Below, piece after piece: positions 16,301-26,200 of a stretch of DNA of 64,000 nt (the stretch's first letter is position 1; each line of letters begins with the position of its first letter). This stretch comes from Roseivirga sp. BDSF3-8 (GTDB lineage: Bacteria > Bacteroidota > Bacteroidia > Cytophagales > Cyclobacteriaceae). The notes beneath the pieces are model-generated. The model saw only the letters and a list, made by a program, of their open reading frames with translations, had not been told where the DNA came from and searched no databases. The translations under genes were made by a program, and so were the position numbers. Location: contig NZ_JBGNFV010000001.1 in the NCBI RefSeq assembly GCF_041449215.1, positions 3,861,001 through 3,925,000 of the forward strand, read 5' to 3'.

Positions 16301-19300
16301 ATATGCTTGGGAAGCATATATGAAGGCAGGTGCTTACGCAAATCGGTGCGAATAGCAGCCTGATTTATATTACTTCCTACAAGATAGGCGACCAGTATGG
16401 TGCCGTTTTCTTCCTTTCTGGGGAGTACTACAGCTTTATGAACTGAGTCATTATTCAGTAAGGTATTTACAATCTCCTGAGTTTCAACGAGAAATCCACG
16501 TATTTTCAACATATCGTCTACCCGGCCCATATATTGAATGTTGCCATCCTCGGTCCATCTGCAAAGATCTCCAGTACGATAAACTATGCCGTCTGACTCC
16601 TCACTCCTGATGAATTTCTGAGTGTAAAGCTCCTCATTTTTATTATATCCATAGGAAAGCTGGTGTCCTCCTAACCAAAGCTCTCCGGTAGTACCTAAGG
16701 CTGCTAGTTGTCCGTTCTGATCTCTGATGGTAGCTGAAATACAATCAATTGGTTTTCCGATTGGAATATTACTTGTTACGAAGCCTTTATCAAAACGCAA
16801 AAATGTAGAGTATACTGTGTTTTCTGTAGGTCCGTAAACATTATAGAGATAGGTATCATATTTTTCAGCAAACTTACTAAAGTGAGAAACTGAAGCTGCT
16901 TCACCTCCGGTAAGAACGAGCCTTAACTGGTTAAAACCTTTAAAATCAAAGTCAACCATGGCATTGAATAAGGCGGTAGGAATTGCTGCCCTTGTAGGTT
17001 CATAGCGAGCATACGCTTCTTCCATACTTTGGATATCAATATCCTTTTCCTGATCCAGGATTATGACAGATGCGCCATTAAACAGGTAGCCATATACATC
17101 ATGCACTACCATGTCAAATGAGAAAGAAGAAAGGGTTACGCTTCGGTCTTCAGGCTCGATCTTAATATGTTCAATACGCTGAATCCCTTCTATCATAGAG
17201 ATTACACTCTGATGAGTGATCATAACACCTTTAGGCTCACCAGTTGACCCTGAGGTATAAATTATATAGGCCAATGGATTAGATACTACTTCAGGACATT
17301 CAGAATTCCGCCCTTTCTCAATACCCTCTTTTATAGAAAATACATCTTTGACCGGCCATCCTGAAGTAACAGTTATATCTTCCGCAAGCAAAGTGTCGAT
17401 GCCTGCATTTTGTATTATATATTGCCTTCTTTCTTCAGGTAGGTTTGCTTCAAGAAATACGTATGTCAGTCCGGCTTTAAGTGCAGCAAACATGGCAATA
17501 AATCCGTTATGATGACGCCTTGACGAAATTCCTATAACGCCCTTAGGAGTAGTTTTTCCTGTATTCAGCAGGTATGCTGCCAAATAACTACTCTGGTCAT
17601 CGAGTTCCTGATAGGTTATAGTTGAATTATCACTAGCAGAGTATATCGCAACCTTGTGTGGGTTGTTGTTAACCTGCTTCTGCATCTGTTCCACCATGCT
17701 GGAGGTTTCCGGTAGTTCTGGCAGGGTATCTAGATTGGAAATCTTCCTCAGCATTGTTTTTTCCTTATCAGTAAGGAAATCAATTTTTGCCAGTGAAGTT
17801 TCTGGATGATGTACCAGTTGATGCGCTAAGTTACCTATGTGATGGCATATTCTGGAAATTTTTTCCTGAGAGAACAGGTCAGTATTGTACTCTACCTTTA
17901 GTACCAGGCCTTCAGGTGTTTCCTTAAAGGAAAATGTAAGGTCGAACTTGCTATATCCTGCAGTTTCATTTGCCTCGGTCAGTACTTGCTGGCTGCCGCC
18001 TTCAGTACTTTCACGATGAAGTACCATCATTACATCAAATAAAGGAGAACGGCTTAACTCCCGCTGTAGCTTAAGTTCCTCTATGAGTTTGTCAAATGGA
18101 TAAGAAGCCTGATCGAAAGCCTCCTGTGCCATGTTTTTACTGAGGCTTAGCAACTGATTAAAACTGCCCTGCAAATCAAACTGCATGCGTAGCGGAACAG
18201 TATTAGCAAAGAAACCAATTGTTTCCTGCAACTCAGGCTCTGTCCTGTTGGCAACCGGGGTACCAATTATCACATCTTTCTGACCGGTATAGCGGGCGAG
18301 TAGGGTATATACTACTGAGTAAATACCTTGAAAAAGTGTATTTCCCTGTTGGCTGCAGAGCTCTTTTAGTGCCGTTAAAGATTCAGAACTTATAAGGTGT
18401 TCTGCCAGAGCACCATTGAAGGTTTTAATGGCAGGACGTGGAAAGTCCGTTGGAAGTTCCAGAACTGGTAACTCACCATCCATCTTATTGTGCCAGAATT
18501 CTCTTCCTTCTTTAAGGTCCTGGTCATTGGCTCTGTTTTGCTGCCATACAGCATAATCTTTATACTGAAGTTTCAGTTCATTGAATGCAGGAACAGATCC
18601 ACTTGTTATCTCCTCGTATGCATGTAAAGTATCCTTGAGCAGAATGCTAACAGACCAGCCATCTGAAATGATATGGTGCATCACCAGACAAAGAGTCGCG
18701 CATTCTTCACCTTTGGTAAATAGTGCTGCTCTGAACAGAGGCTCTTTGTGCATGGCAAAGGGAGTGTCTCTGAAAGCCTCAATTCGTTCTTGGATCTCGT
18801 CGGCCTTCATACCACTTACGTCTTCCTGCAGAAGATTGAAAGAAACATCAGCAGCAGGCAAAATTACCTGACGTGGTTCATCACCTTCTTCTCTGAATAC
18901 TGTGCGTAAACTTTCGTGTCTGGCTATGATAAGGCTCAATGCCTGCTCAAGGGCATCTACATTGACTTTTCCATTGATCTCATAGGCCACAGGAATATGG
19001 TACGCTAAAGAAGCCTCCTTTAGTTTACTGATTATCCAAAGCCTTTTTTGGGTGTGGCTAAGGGGATAACTAGCCATTTTAGGGGCTGGTAGTAGAGTGG
19101 TCTTTTCTTTCTTTGACGCTTTTGTATCCAGAAATTCTGCCAATCGGGCAATAGTAGGATATACAAAAAGATCTGTAAGCTTAATCTCGAGCCCCATTTC
19201 CTGCTGGATATCTCCGGCTATTTTCATAGCCCTCAATGAGTTACCTCCTACTTGGTAGAAGGTGTGGTCTCTGCCGATTTGCTGTAGCTTAAGCTCCTTT

Positions 19301-20931
19301 TTCCAGATGTTGGCAATTTGGGTTTCGGTACCTTCTTTAGGTAGTTTAAAATCTTTTCCCAGTATTACCTCTTCAGGAGTTGGTAGAGCTTTTTTGTCTA
19401 TTTTCCCGTTGGCATTCAGAGGAAAGTCTTCCAGGTGAATGACATAAGAGGGGAGGACGTAAGCATTAAGGCTTTTCTCCAGGTTTGTCCGGATGTCTTC
19501 TATCTCTTCCGGAGATTTGTAATAGCAAATAATCTGAGGGTTACCATCTGCATCTTTAATAGTATTTACATAGGTTTCCTCTACTCCGGGTATAGCAAGT
19601 ACTGCCTGGTCTATCTCATTGAGTTCTATACGTACACCATTGATTTTTACCTGCCTGTCTCTTCTGCCAAGAATTTCAAGCGAACGGTCCGGCAAGTACC
19701 TTCCTAAGTCACCGGTTTTATATATGATGTCCTCTTTGTCTTTAATAAGAGGGTTTTGAACAAATACTTCTTTGGTGAGGTCAGGGTTATTATAATAGCC
19801 CCTTGTCATATTCGGAGTCTTGATATATACTTCTCCGATCTCTCCGATCCGGCATAGCCGGCCTTGGTTCAGTACCAGTGTAAACGCTTGTTCTATGGGT
19901 TGCCCTACGTGGAGTATTTGCCCTGGTGTAGCTGGTACCTCTTTAATACGATGAAAAGTTTTAATCATCGTGGTTTCTGTGGCTCCGTAGAAGTTAACTA
20001 CTTCAACATGCGTGCCTCCGGCTTCATTCCATCTTTGGATATGTTTGGCATATAGAGGTTCCCCGGCCAGCAGAATATGTTTTAGCTCTGGTAATAGATC
20101 TTTTTGATCTGACTGTTCCATTGCCTTTGTAATATGCTGAAACAAGGAGGGAACAGTATGTATAATGTTTATCTTTTCATCACCAATCCATTTGGTTAGC
20201 TCGGTGATATTTGAGCGGGTTTCTAAGGAAGGAATACAAAGAGTACCGCCGGTGGCTAATGGCAAAAAGATGTCCCTGAGTGAAGCATCAAAGGTGAACT
20301 GCGTAAGCTGACTTACTCTAGTGCCTTCTGAAACCTGAAATTCCGTAGATTCCCATTCTATAAACTGGGCGAGACTCTTATGAATACCTACTATAGCCTT
20401 TGGCTTTCCTGTGGAACCTGACGTATAAAATATATAGCTGTCCGATTCTGGATCAATAGCAATCTCAGGGTTTGAGTTGCTAAGTGTTTCCCACTCTGAC
20501 AGGCTTTCTTCTTTTCCTATGGGGAATATGCCCTTTTCACTTATGACATGAACATTCCGATGGGCCAGGTAAAGGTTTTCTGAAAGCTGAGCCCATTGCG
20601 CTGTCTGCGATTCCGAGATCAGAATAAGTGCTTCAGGAGATTCCTCAAATATAAACTGTAACCGACTTTCAGCAAATGTCAGGTCTACCGGCAGATATAT
20701 TCCTCCAGCCTTAAATGTACCCAGGAGAGAAGTTACGAGGGTGGAAGAAGAGGGCATTGCCACCATAACTACCTTGTCCTTTGCGTCATACCTGCCTAGG
20801 TAGTGTGCAATCTGGTTAGCCTTATGGTTTAGTTGCTGGTAGGTGGTTTCTTCGCCTCTGAAGGCCAGTGCAACTGTGTCAGGTAGATGGCTGGCCGTTA
20901 GTTCGAATTGCTTATAAATTAGTTTCTCCAT
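13372..20931 (-). CDS. NRPS6: A-T-C-A-T-E-C, last synthetase of the line
   Basis: 2519 residues. Order by motif: A1 (A3 motif near 170), T (GGNSLRAM, 564), C (HHIISDG, 755), A2 (A3 near 1228), T (GGDSIKAI, 1609), E (HHLVVDG, 1800; EGHGR; FNFLGQF) and a final C-type domain (SHLFFDG, 2230). It starts directly with an A domain, completing the C domain that ends NRPS5. Codes read by eye: A1 DARHLAFMIK, A2 DMHALGVVYK; neither matches a substrate I know. The E domain predicts a D-configured last residue. There is no thioesterase; the terminal C-type domain keeps the catalytic second His and Asp but has Ser for the first His, and may release or cyclise the product. Confidence 0.95.
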   Translation of the reverse strand: MEKLIYKQFELTASHLPDTVALAFRGEETTYQQLNHKANQIAHYLGRYDAKDKVVMVAMPSSSTLVTSLLGTFKAGGIYLPVDLTFAESRLQFIFEESPEALILISESQTAQWAQLSENLYLAHRNVHVISEKGIFPIGKEESLSEWETLSNSNPEIAIDPESDSYIFYTSGSTGKPKAIVGIHKSLAQFIEWESTEFQVSEGTRVSQLTQFTFDASLRDIFLPLATGGTLCIPSLETRSNITELTKWIGDEKINIIHTVPSLFQHITKAMEQSDQKDLLPELKHILLAGEPLYAKHIQRWNEAGGTHVEVVNFYGATETTMIKTFHRIKEVPATPGQILHVGQPIEQAFTLVLNQGRLCRIGEIGEVYIKTPNMTRGYYNNPDLTKEVFVQNPLIKDKEDIIYKTGDLGRYLPDRSLEILGRRDRQVKINGVRIELNEIDQAVLAIPGVEETYVNTIKDADGNPQIICYYKSPEEIEDIRTNLEKSLNAYVLPSYVIHLEDFPLNANGKIDKKALPTPEEVILGKDFKLPKEGTETQIANIWKKELKLQQIGRDHTFYQVGGNSLRAMKIAGDIQQEMGLEIKLTDLFVYPTIARLAEFLDTKASKKEKTTLLPAPKMASYPLSHTQKRLWIISKLKEASLAYHIPVAYEINGKVNVDALEQALSLIIARHESLRTVFREEGDEPRQVILPAADVSFNLLQEDVSGMKADEIQERIEAFRDTPFAMHKEPLFRAALFTKGEECATLCLVMHHIISDGWSVSILLKDTLHAYEEITSGSVPAFNELKLQYKDYAVWQQNRANDQDLKEGREFWHNKMDGELPVLELPTDFPRPAIKTFNGALAEHLISSESLTALKELCSQQGNTLFQGIYSVVYTLLARYTGQKDVIIGTPVANRTEPELQETIGFFANTVPLRMQFDLQGSFNQLLSLSKNMAQEAFDQASYPFDKLIEELKLQRELSRSPLFDVMMVLHRESTEGGSQQVLTEANETAGYSKFDLTFSFKETPEGLVLKVEYNTDLFSQEKISRICHHIGNLAHQLVHHPETSLAKIDFLTDKEKTMLRKISNLDTLPELPETSSMVEQMQKQVNNNPHKVAIYSASDNSTITYQELDDQSSYLAAYLLNTGKTTPKGVIGISSRRHHNGFIAMFAALKAGLTYVFLEANLPEERRQYIIQNAGIDTLLAEDITVTSGWPVKDVFSIKEGIEKGRNSECPEVVSNPLAYIIYTSGSTGEPKGVMITHQSVISMIEGIQRIEHIKIEPEDRSVTLSSFSFDMVVHDVYGYLFNGASVIILDQEKDIDIQSMEEAYARYEPTRAAIPTALFNAMVDFDFKGFNQLRLVLTGGEAASVSHFSKFAEKYDTYLYNVYGPTENTVYSTFLRFDKGFVTSNIPIGKPIDCISATIRDQNGQLAALGTTGELWLGGHQLSYGYNKNEELYTQKFIRSEESDGIVYRTGDLCRWTEDGNIQYMGRVDDMLKIRGFLVETQEIVNTLLNNDSVHKAVVLPRKEENGTILVAYLVGSNINQAAIRTDLRKHLPSYMLPKHIIELDYMPANKNGKIDRKKLHELPLPESSTGKSNSADLSEAELLIAELWTKILKKESIGADDNFYELGGDSIKAIQFIAHLRIEGYKLTIKQFMHGPTVSEVANNATPISRNKEQAHTMADAIGQVPLSPVISHFFDTVTEPFRNHFNQSVKIYHPEGFDKEAITKVLQLLIAHHPVLRSRFTKTGSNEWQHHILEKGPEVDIPLYDLRNQNNSEEIFIRQANVIQAGMSIEKGQLLRAGLFRDEDGDTLLIAIHHLVVDGISWRIIFEDLGVLYRQILECKTPSLPEDATSFRQYIKEQQNYIASEDGKVDIRVWESMRTESPARIEVEFPQQPNTVSETASASFSMTEKETTQLQEVAGSMSGLEINHVMMAALGLTLNEQFGTGTYPVTLEGHGREELTENTDLSRTLGWFTSLFPVALPSGDGDSSIAYITQVRDLLRQIPLKGASYGVARYLSKEADHLPKMESQVSFNFLGQFESDIEAGEGGQMEIHLGEKGAEVHPLMERFHEFELSGFISNGQLHFSIRFGKNRWSSQTIQNFADLYSNTLKSLLNSLNTFKANGYTELSFNQSNFYSGRQIVGNHSEIGPTQFKTLDKEAFIKAVTWLQERHTSLRSHIVPFNGSSFSLSSPYKVPINWIEAESSTLDELTKTEMARLRDVVDTANPWAISVVQAGADNNSLMMVLSHLFFDGYSQGVLQKEIDMLYQVALKNETPELALPASQYSDYVKAQKDYLGTRNGLEDISFWKLHLKGQPFKTIDKSNKSIRATILLDQETANDLDLYLEKKGVSPAAFFLSIMKTLMAKGKEDGVIAVPVSMRGGEIYDTVDNENSIGFYTNILLHPFSKMESDDDFIQKIDNTQQQFADELRHVSYPYELLMKQLDAPENFYPIAGMNYHNYQYLSEAQTGGNTNNVQIINSEAPAQAKYWLEIHRFSNGLRINVTFHPEIAGTEEAEQWLHRFSDMICSVTGKTLRV

Positions 20932-20971
20932 TACTTTTCAGGTTGTTCTGCCGGGGTTATAGCTGGCAGGA

Positions 20972-20988
20972 TATACATCAGATGTATA
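20972..20988. promoter_or_regulatory. Perfect 8-bp palindrome before NRPS6
   Basis: TATACATC-A-GATGTATA lies 41 bases upstream of the NRPS6 start, inside the 91-base gap that is the longest in the synthetase operon. It could be an operator or a small RNA stem. Nothing shows which. Confidence 0.3.
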
Positions 20989-21022
20989 AGTAAAATCTCC
21001 AGATTCTAGGTTTACGGGTTTG

Positions 21023-21241
21023 CTAATAGCGATGTAAGTTGATGTCCCGGTCGTAATGCCTCTTCAGCAGAACACCATGCACATTAACAATTGTCTGTAC
21101 TTCATAATTCCTAAATGAACTTCCCTGCTTATTTTCAGGTGAAATAGTGCAGTCAGGTCTGGAACTCTCTGACTCCAACTTGAATAGTGGAGCAGAGAGG
21201 GTTCCTGAATTAGCCAAGGTTTGAAGTCTGCTCCTGCTCAT
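21023..21241 (-). CDS. Small ORF coupled to asnB (72 residues), function unknown
   Basis: Its ATG overlaps the asnB stop by four bases (ATGA), an arrangement typical of coupled genes. The product (MSRSRLQTLANSG ... YEVQTIVNVHGVLLKRHYDRDINLHRY) has no signal, membrane segment or motif I recognise. It is not MbtH-like and not a carrier protein. The four-base overlap and its place inside a tightly packed operon argue that it may be real; the Ser-rich middle and lack of relatives known to me argue against. A chance frame is quite possible. Confidence 0.4.
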   Translation of the reverse strand: MSRSRLQTLANSGTLSAPLFKLESESSRPDCTISPENKQGSSFRNYEVQTIVNVHGVLLKRHYDRDINLHRY

Positions 21242-23154
21242 GCTATAATAGGGGAGGGAACAGTAGATGCATCAAAGCTTTCCATCTCAAATACATCCAA
21301 TAGTAAATTGAATGTTATGACTACTATCAGCAGGTCGCTGTCGTAAGGTACATTGATCCTGAAACCGGGTTTGCTGTAAACCTTCTTAAGGCGTTCAATG
21401 GTATCAGGGTTGAAAAAGCCCTGACGCTTGATTCTGTCATAGCTCAACAAGTCCATTGTCATTTCATCCTTATTCTGCAGGAGCTGGCAGCTACCCGGAG
21501 CTACGAAACCAAACTTTTGCCTGTTAATGATTTCCTCGGGAAGGTATTTAGTAGCCACTTGTTTGAGCAAGTGCTTTTCTACCAGTCCTTTAAGCTGAAT
21601 TTCAGGAGGAATGGTCTTGATGAACTCAAAGAGGTTGACGTCCAGAAAAGGGTATCTTCCCTCTACAGAGTTGGCAAAGCATACTCTGTCACAATGGTCG
21701 GAAATGAGATGGTCAGCAAGCCTAAGCTTCAGGTCGAGATAAGAACGCTTATGAAAGGGGTGCCTTCCGATAAGCTGGTTCGGGTCAACAGGTTGCTTAT
21801 TTAAGCAGTCAAAATCATAGTATAATTCATTTACTGCATCCGAATACAAACCTTGCTTTACTGAACGGAACTCTACCTGGTTTTTTTCATAGAAGAAAGA
21901 GCTGTCACCCCAAAGCTGTTCCCTCATCTGGTCTTCCAGCATCATGTCCAGGTCATCCATATCCTCACCCAGGTTACGGCTTCCGAGCGCATCCAGTCTA
22001 TAACCGATATACCCTCCGCAAAGCTCATCAGCTCCTTCTCCGGATAATACTACTTTGATGCCCTGGCTACGTACATTTGCCGAAAGCGCCAGTGAGCAGG
22101 TATTGTAGCTTTCTTTTACAGCAGTTTCACCGTGATATACAATATCCCTTAAGCGACTTGAAATATTCTTCCAGTCAAAGGCAAACTCATGGTGATCACT
22201 ATTTAAAAATGATGCCATTCGCCTCTGGTGTACACTTTCGTCTATCTGGCTGTTTTCTCCCTGAGGAAATGTAATGGAGAAAGACTTGAAATCTGCCCCC
22301 GGCCTTAATTTCCGCATCAGACTACCTATCAGGCTGGAGTCTAATCCACCGCTAAGGTAAAACCCTACTGGTACGTCAGCATTTAGCCGGTGGTTTACAG
22401 ATGCTAATAGCTTTTCTTCCAGCTTTTCGGCATAATAGCTTTCCTTCTTCCCATAGTCATAATCTCCTTCCATGGGGAAGTTGGCATCCCAATAGCAGTG
22501 AACAGAAGTTTTTTCGTTCTGGTGCACAATATAATGGCCTGGCTTCAGGCTATTAATTCCCTGAAACAGCGTATGAGGACTTACGCCGCCCGGAAAAGAA
22601 AATACCTGGTCAAGACCGATAAGGTTTACTCTTCTGGGCACGAATGGCACCTGTAAAAGGGCTTTTACTTCTGATCCAAAAATCAGATGGTCCTGCTGGT
22701 GGGTATAGAACAGAGGGCATACCCCGAAATGGTCCCTTGCCAGAAACAGTGCTTCTTTATTTTTATCATAAATGGCAAAACCAAACTGGCCTACAAGCTT
22801 ATCAAACATTCGTTCGATACCATATTCCTGATAAAGAGGAATCAGTACTTCCACATCGCACTGTGATGTAAAGGAATAACCTTTTGCACTAAGCTCTGCT
22901 CTTAATTCCTGGTGGTTGAAAATTTCACCGTTACATACCAGTACTATGCTTTTGTCCTGGCTGAAAAAAGGTTGTTGTCCACCTGAAAGGTCAACAATGC
23001 TCAGTCTTTTAAAGCCAAAACCAACATGGTGATCTGTATGTATTGAAGTATCATCCGGTCCGCGGTGATGTATCACCTCTACCATGCTTTCTAAAAGCAC
23101 CCGTGGAACCGGTTGAGTTTTAGTAGTATTATATATTCCTGCTATTCCGCACAT
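21238..23154 (-). CDS. asnB: Asparagine synthetase (glutamine-hydrolysing)
   Basis: 638 residues. Cys2 is the N-terminal nucleophile (M-CGIAGIYN) of the glutaminase domain (about 1-210), with HHRGPDD and CNGEIFNH. The synthetase domain carries the ATP pyrophosphatase loop SGGLDSS near residue 270 and GEGADELCGGY near 380. It makes Asn from Asp with Gln as nitrogen source. Inside this operon, directly after an NRPS whose A domain code is Asn-type, it most likely secures Asn for the assembly line. Amidation of a bound Asp or of the peptide is an alternative, since AsnB relatives do this in some antibiotic pathways. Confidence 0.92.
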   Translation of the reverse strand: MCGIAGIYNTTKTQPVPRVLLESMVEVIHHRGPDDTSIHTDHHVGFGFKRLSIVDLSGGQQPFFSQDKSIVLVCNGEIFNHQELRAELSAKGYSFTSQCDVEVLIPLYQEYGIERMFDKLVGQFGFAIYDKNKEALFLARDHFGVCPLFYTHQQDHLIFGSEVKALLQVPFVPRRVNLIGLDQVFSFPGGVSPHTLFQGINSLKPGHYIVHQNEKTSVHCYWDANFPMEGDYDYGKKESYYAEKLEEKLLASVNHRLNADVPVGFYLSGGLDSSLIGSLMRKLRPGADFKSFSITFPQGENSQIDESVHQRRMASFLNSDHHEFAFDWKNISSRLRDIVYHGETAVKESYNTCSLALSANVRSQGIKVVLSGEGADELCGGYIGYRLDALGSRNLGEDMDDLDMMLEDQMREQLWGDSSFFYEKNQVEFRSVKQGLYSDAVNELYYDFDCLNKQPVDPNQLIGRHPFHKRSYLDLKLRLADHLISDHCDRVCFANSVEGRYPFLDVNLFEFIKTIPPEIQLKGLVEKHLLKQVATKYLPEEIINRQKFGFVAPGSCQLLQNKDEMTMDLLSYDRIKRQGFFNPDTIERLKKVYSKPGFRINVPYDSDLLIVVITFNLLLDVFEMESFDASTVPSPIIA

Positions 23155-23208
23155 AGTTTTTTCTTAATTATAGATGGTTGTACTACAACTTTAATCCCGT
23201 CAGTCACC

Positions 23209-26200
23209 TTACATATTCATCATTTGGGACAGGAACTCATCCTCTTCCTCCGCTTCTGATGCCTCGGTCTGGAGTGCAATGTCTGTGAGGGATTTAGCAG
23301 ATGGTAGCTGGGTTACTACATATTTTATGTTTTCCAGAAGCTTCTGCACGGTCTCATTATTGTACAACTCACTGTCATATTCCAGGTGTATTCTGACTCT
23401 GTCTTCATCTTCCACGAAGAAATAGCAGAAGTCATATTTACTGCTGCCCCAGTCAAACTTCATCTCCCTTATAGAAAGAGTTTCCGGTGCCTCTTCAGAA
23501 GGTTTGTAGGGTACATTTTGCAGTACGATCATGACATCAAATAAGGGAGAACGGCCTGGCTGGGCAGGGTAATCCAGCTTATTTAATAGGGTGTCAAAAG
23601 GGTATAACTGATTGGCATAGCCTGCAAGAGTATTTTTTCTTACAGTACTATAAAGGTCATTTATTTGAACGTCCGGCTCAAAGTTGTTCCTTAATGCCAG
23701 GGTATTTACAAAAAGGCCAATCTGCTCTTCAAGTCCCTCATGTTCCCTGCCTGCAATAGGGGAGCCTATTACGAGATCCTGCTGCCCGGTATATTTATGA
23801 TACACTGCATTAAGCAATACCATAAGACTCATGAAAAGGGTACCATCATGTTTCTTTGTGAATTCACGCAGGATACGGGTTTCCTCTTCATCAAAGGCGG
23901 TGTTTATAGTTACACCTTCATATTTCCGGGTCTCAGGCCGTACATGGTCTGTAGGCATATTGAGGGGCTCTGGTTCCTCCTCAAAGCTTGCAAGCCAGTA
24001 GTCTTCCATCTTTTGGCCTTCACTGCTTTGCAGTTTGTCCTGAAGCCAGACTGAATAATCCTTATATTGAAATTCAGGATGTAAAAGTTCCGGCTCATTA
24101 CCCTGTTCAAAGCTCAAATAGGCTTTAAAGAACTGATGAAAGAAGAGTTTCATAGTCCAGTTATCACCTATAATATGATGCATATTGAAAAGGAAATAAT
24201 ATGATGCATCACTAACTCTGAAAAGCTGAAAACGTATAAGGGGACCGTTAGCCAGATCAAAAGGTTTACGGATTTTCTCCCTGAAAAGTCCGGAAAGAGA
24301 ATCTTCCGTGCTTTCACTGTCTACGTCAATTATTTCAAGAATATCAGTAAAGGTTCCGGCGCTAAGTACTTTCTGACCGACACCTGCGTCCGCAACAGGT
24401 ACAAATACTGTTCGAAGACTTTCGTGAATAGTAATTAGCCTTTCAATAGCCCTTTCCATTGCTGTAAGGTCTATCTGACCTTCTACCTGGAAAAGGATGG
24501 GCATATTATATGCGATATTGCTTCCTTCTGCCTGTGCCGCTTTCCATATACCATACTGAGAAGGTGAAAGCGGATAATATTCACTTTCTGGGGCTTTACC
24601 TATTGCTTTTTCTGCCTCACCAGTCTCTGCACCTGCAAGATAGGAAGCTTGTTTTTCCAGGGTAGTGTATTCGAAAAAGTCTGTAAATGAAACTTTTATT
24701 TCCATTTTCTGGCGAATACGCAACAGGAGCTGGGAGAAGGTAAGGCTATTGCCTCCCAAGTTAAAGAAGTCATCAGTAATACTTACCTTATCCTGTGGTA
24801 AAATTTCCTTCCAGATGTCCGCTAATTGCTGTTCCAGCGGAGTTCTGGGAGCTATATATGCCTGTTCACTTTTAGCTTTTTGCTGATGGGCTATTTGCAG
24901 CAGAGCCTTATCATCCGTTTTGCCATTAGTAGTAATGGGGAAGTTATCAACCTGCACCAGCATACCAGGTATCATATATGCGGGTAATTTCGCCTTTAAT
25001 CCTTCCTGGATATTTGTTTCATTAATGGAGTTTTCAGTCAGAATAAAAGCAACAAGCAGTTTCTGATTGTCCTGTTCCATTACACTTATGTAGGATTGGC
25101 TCACCCCTTCAAATTGCTGTAATGCAGCCTGGATTTCTGCCGGTTCAATTCTGAAACCTCTGATTTTAATTTGCTTATCTACCCGGCCGAGGTATTCCAG
25201 GTCTCCACCTAGTGTAAGGCGGACTAAATCTCCACTTTTATACCATTTTGCGCCGGAAGGGTCCGAATGGAGTGTGGTAAAGACTTTTTTAGTTAACTCT
25301 TCCTGGCCCAGGTATCCTTCTGCGAGTCCTTTTCCTCCTATATAAAGCTCGCCGGCCATTCCTTCTTCTACTTGCTGAAGTTTATGGTCAAGAATGCAAA
25401 GATCAGTATTGGCAACTCCCTTACCGATAAGAATACGATCATCCGACGGAGACAATTTCTTAACTACGCAGCCTACGGTAGTTTCAGTAGGGCCGTATTC
25501 ATTGTATATCTCTATTTCAGGATTCCATGAAAAAAGAGTTTGTACATGTTCCTTTTCAAGTGCCTCACCGCCCAGAACTACCTTTTTCAACGAAGTAGTA
25601 GTTTGTCCCAGGTTTTTCAACATGGTGATATGAGAAGGCGTAAGTTTAAGAATATCCACCTCAAAGCCGGATCCCGGGCTTGTAAACTCCTGCAGTATCT
25701 GAGCCATGCTCTTTTCTTTGTCAGCAATAATTAGTTGCTGACCACGGGTTAGAGAAGCAAACAGGCAGGTTATGGTTAAGTCAAATGCAATGGAAGTCAG
25801 TAACCCCCAGTTGCCCCTTTCTCCATTTGGAGTATAGTAGGCATTCGCCCATTGGATATAATTGGAAAAGCTGCCGTGGCTGATCATAACTCCCTTAGGC
25901 CTTCCGGTAGAGCCGGAAGTAAATATGATATAAGCCAGGTCTTTAGAGGAAATATTAGTAGGAACACGTTCCTCTGAAACACCCTCTATCAGTTCCTCTC
26001 CTATATACAAAACGGGCTCTTCATGTGTAAGGCCTGCTGTGGCGGCTACATCCTTAGTTGTTATTACTGCACTGCATGAACCACTTTCAAGAATTTGTTC
26101 TATTCTTTCAGATGGATAGGCGGTATCTATAGGAATATAGGCTGCTCCGGCTTTGAGTACGCCCCAAATAGCTACAGGAAGCCATTCACTTCTTTCCAGA

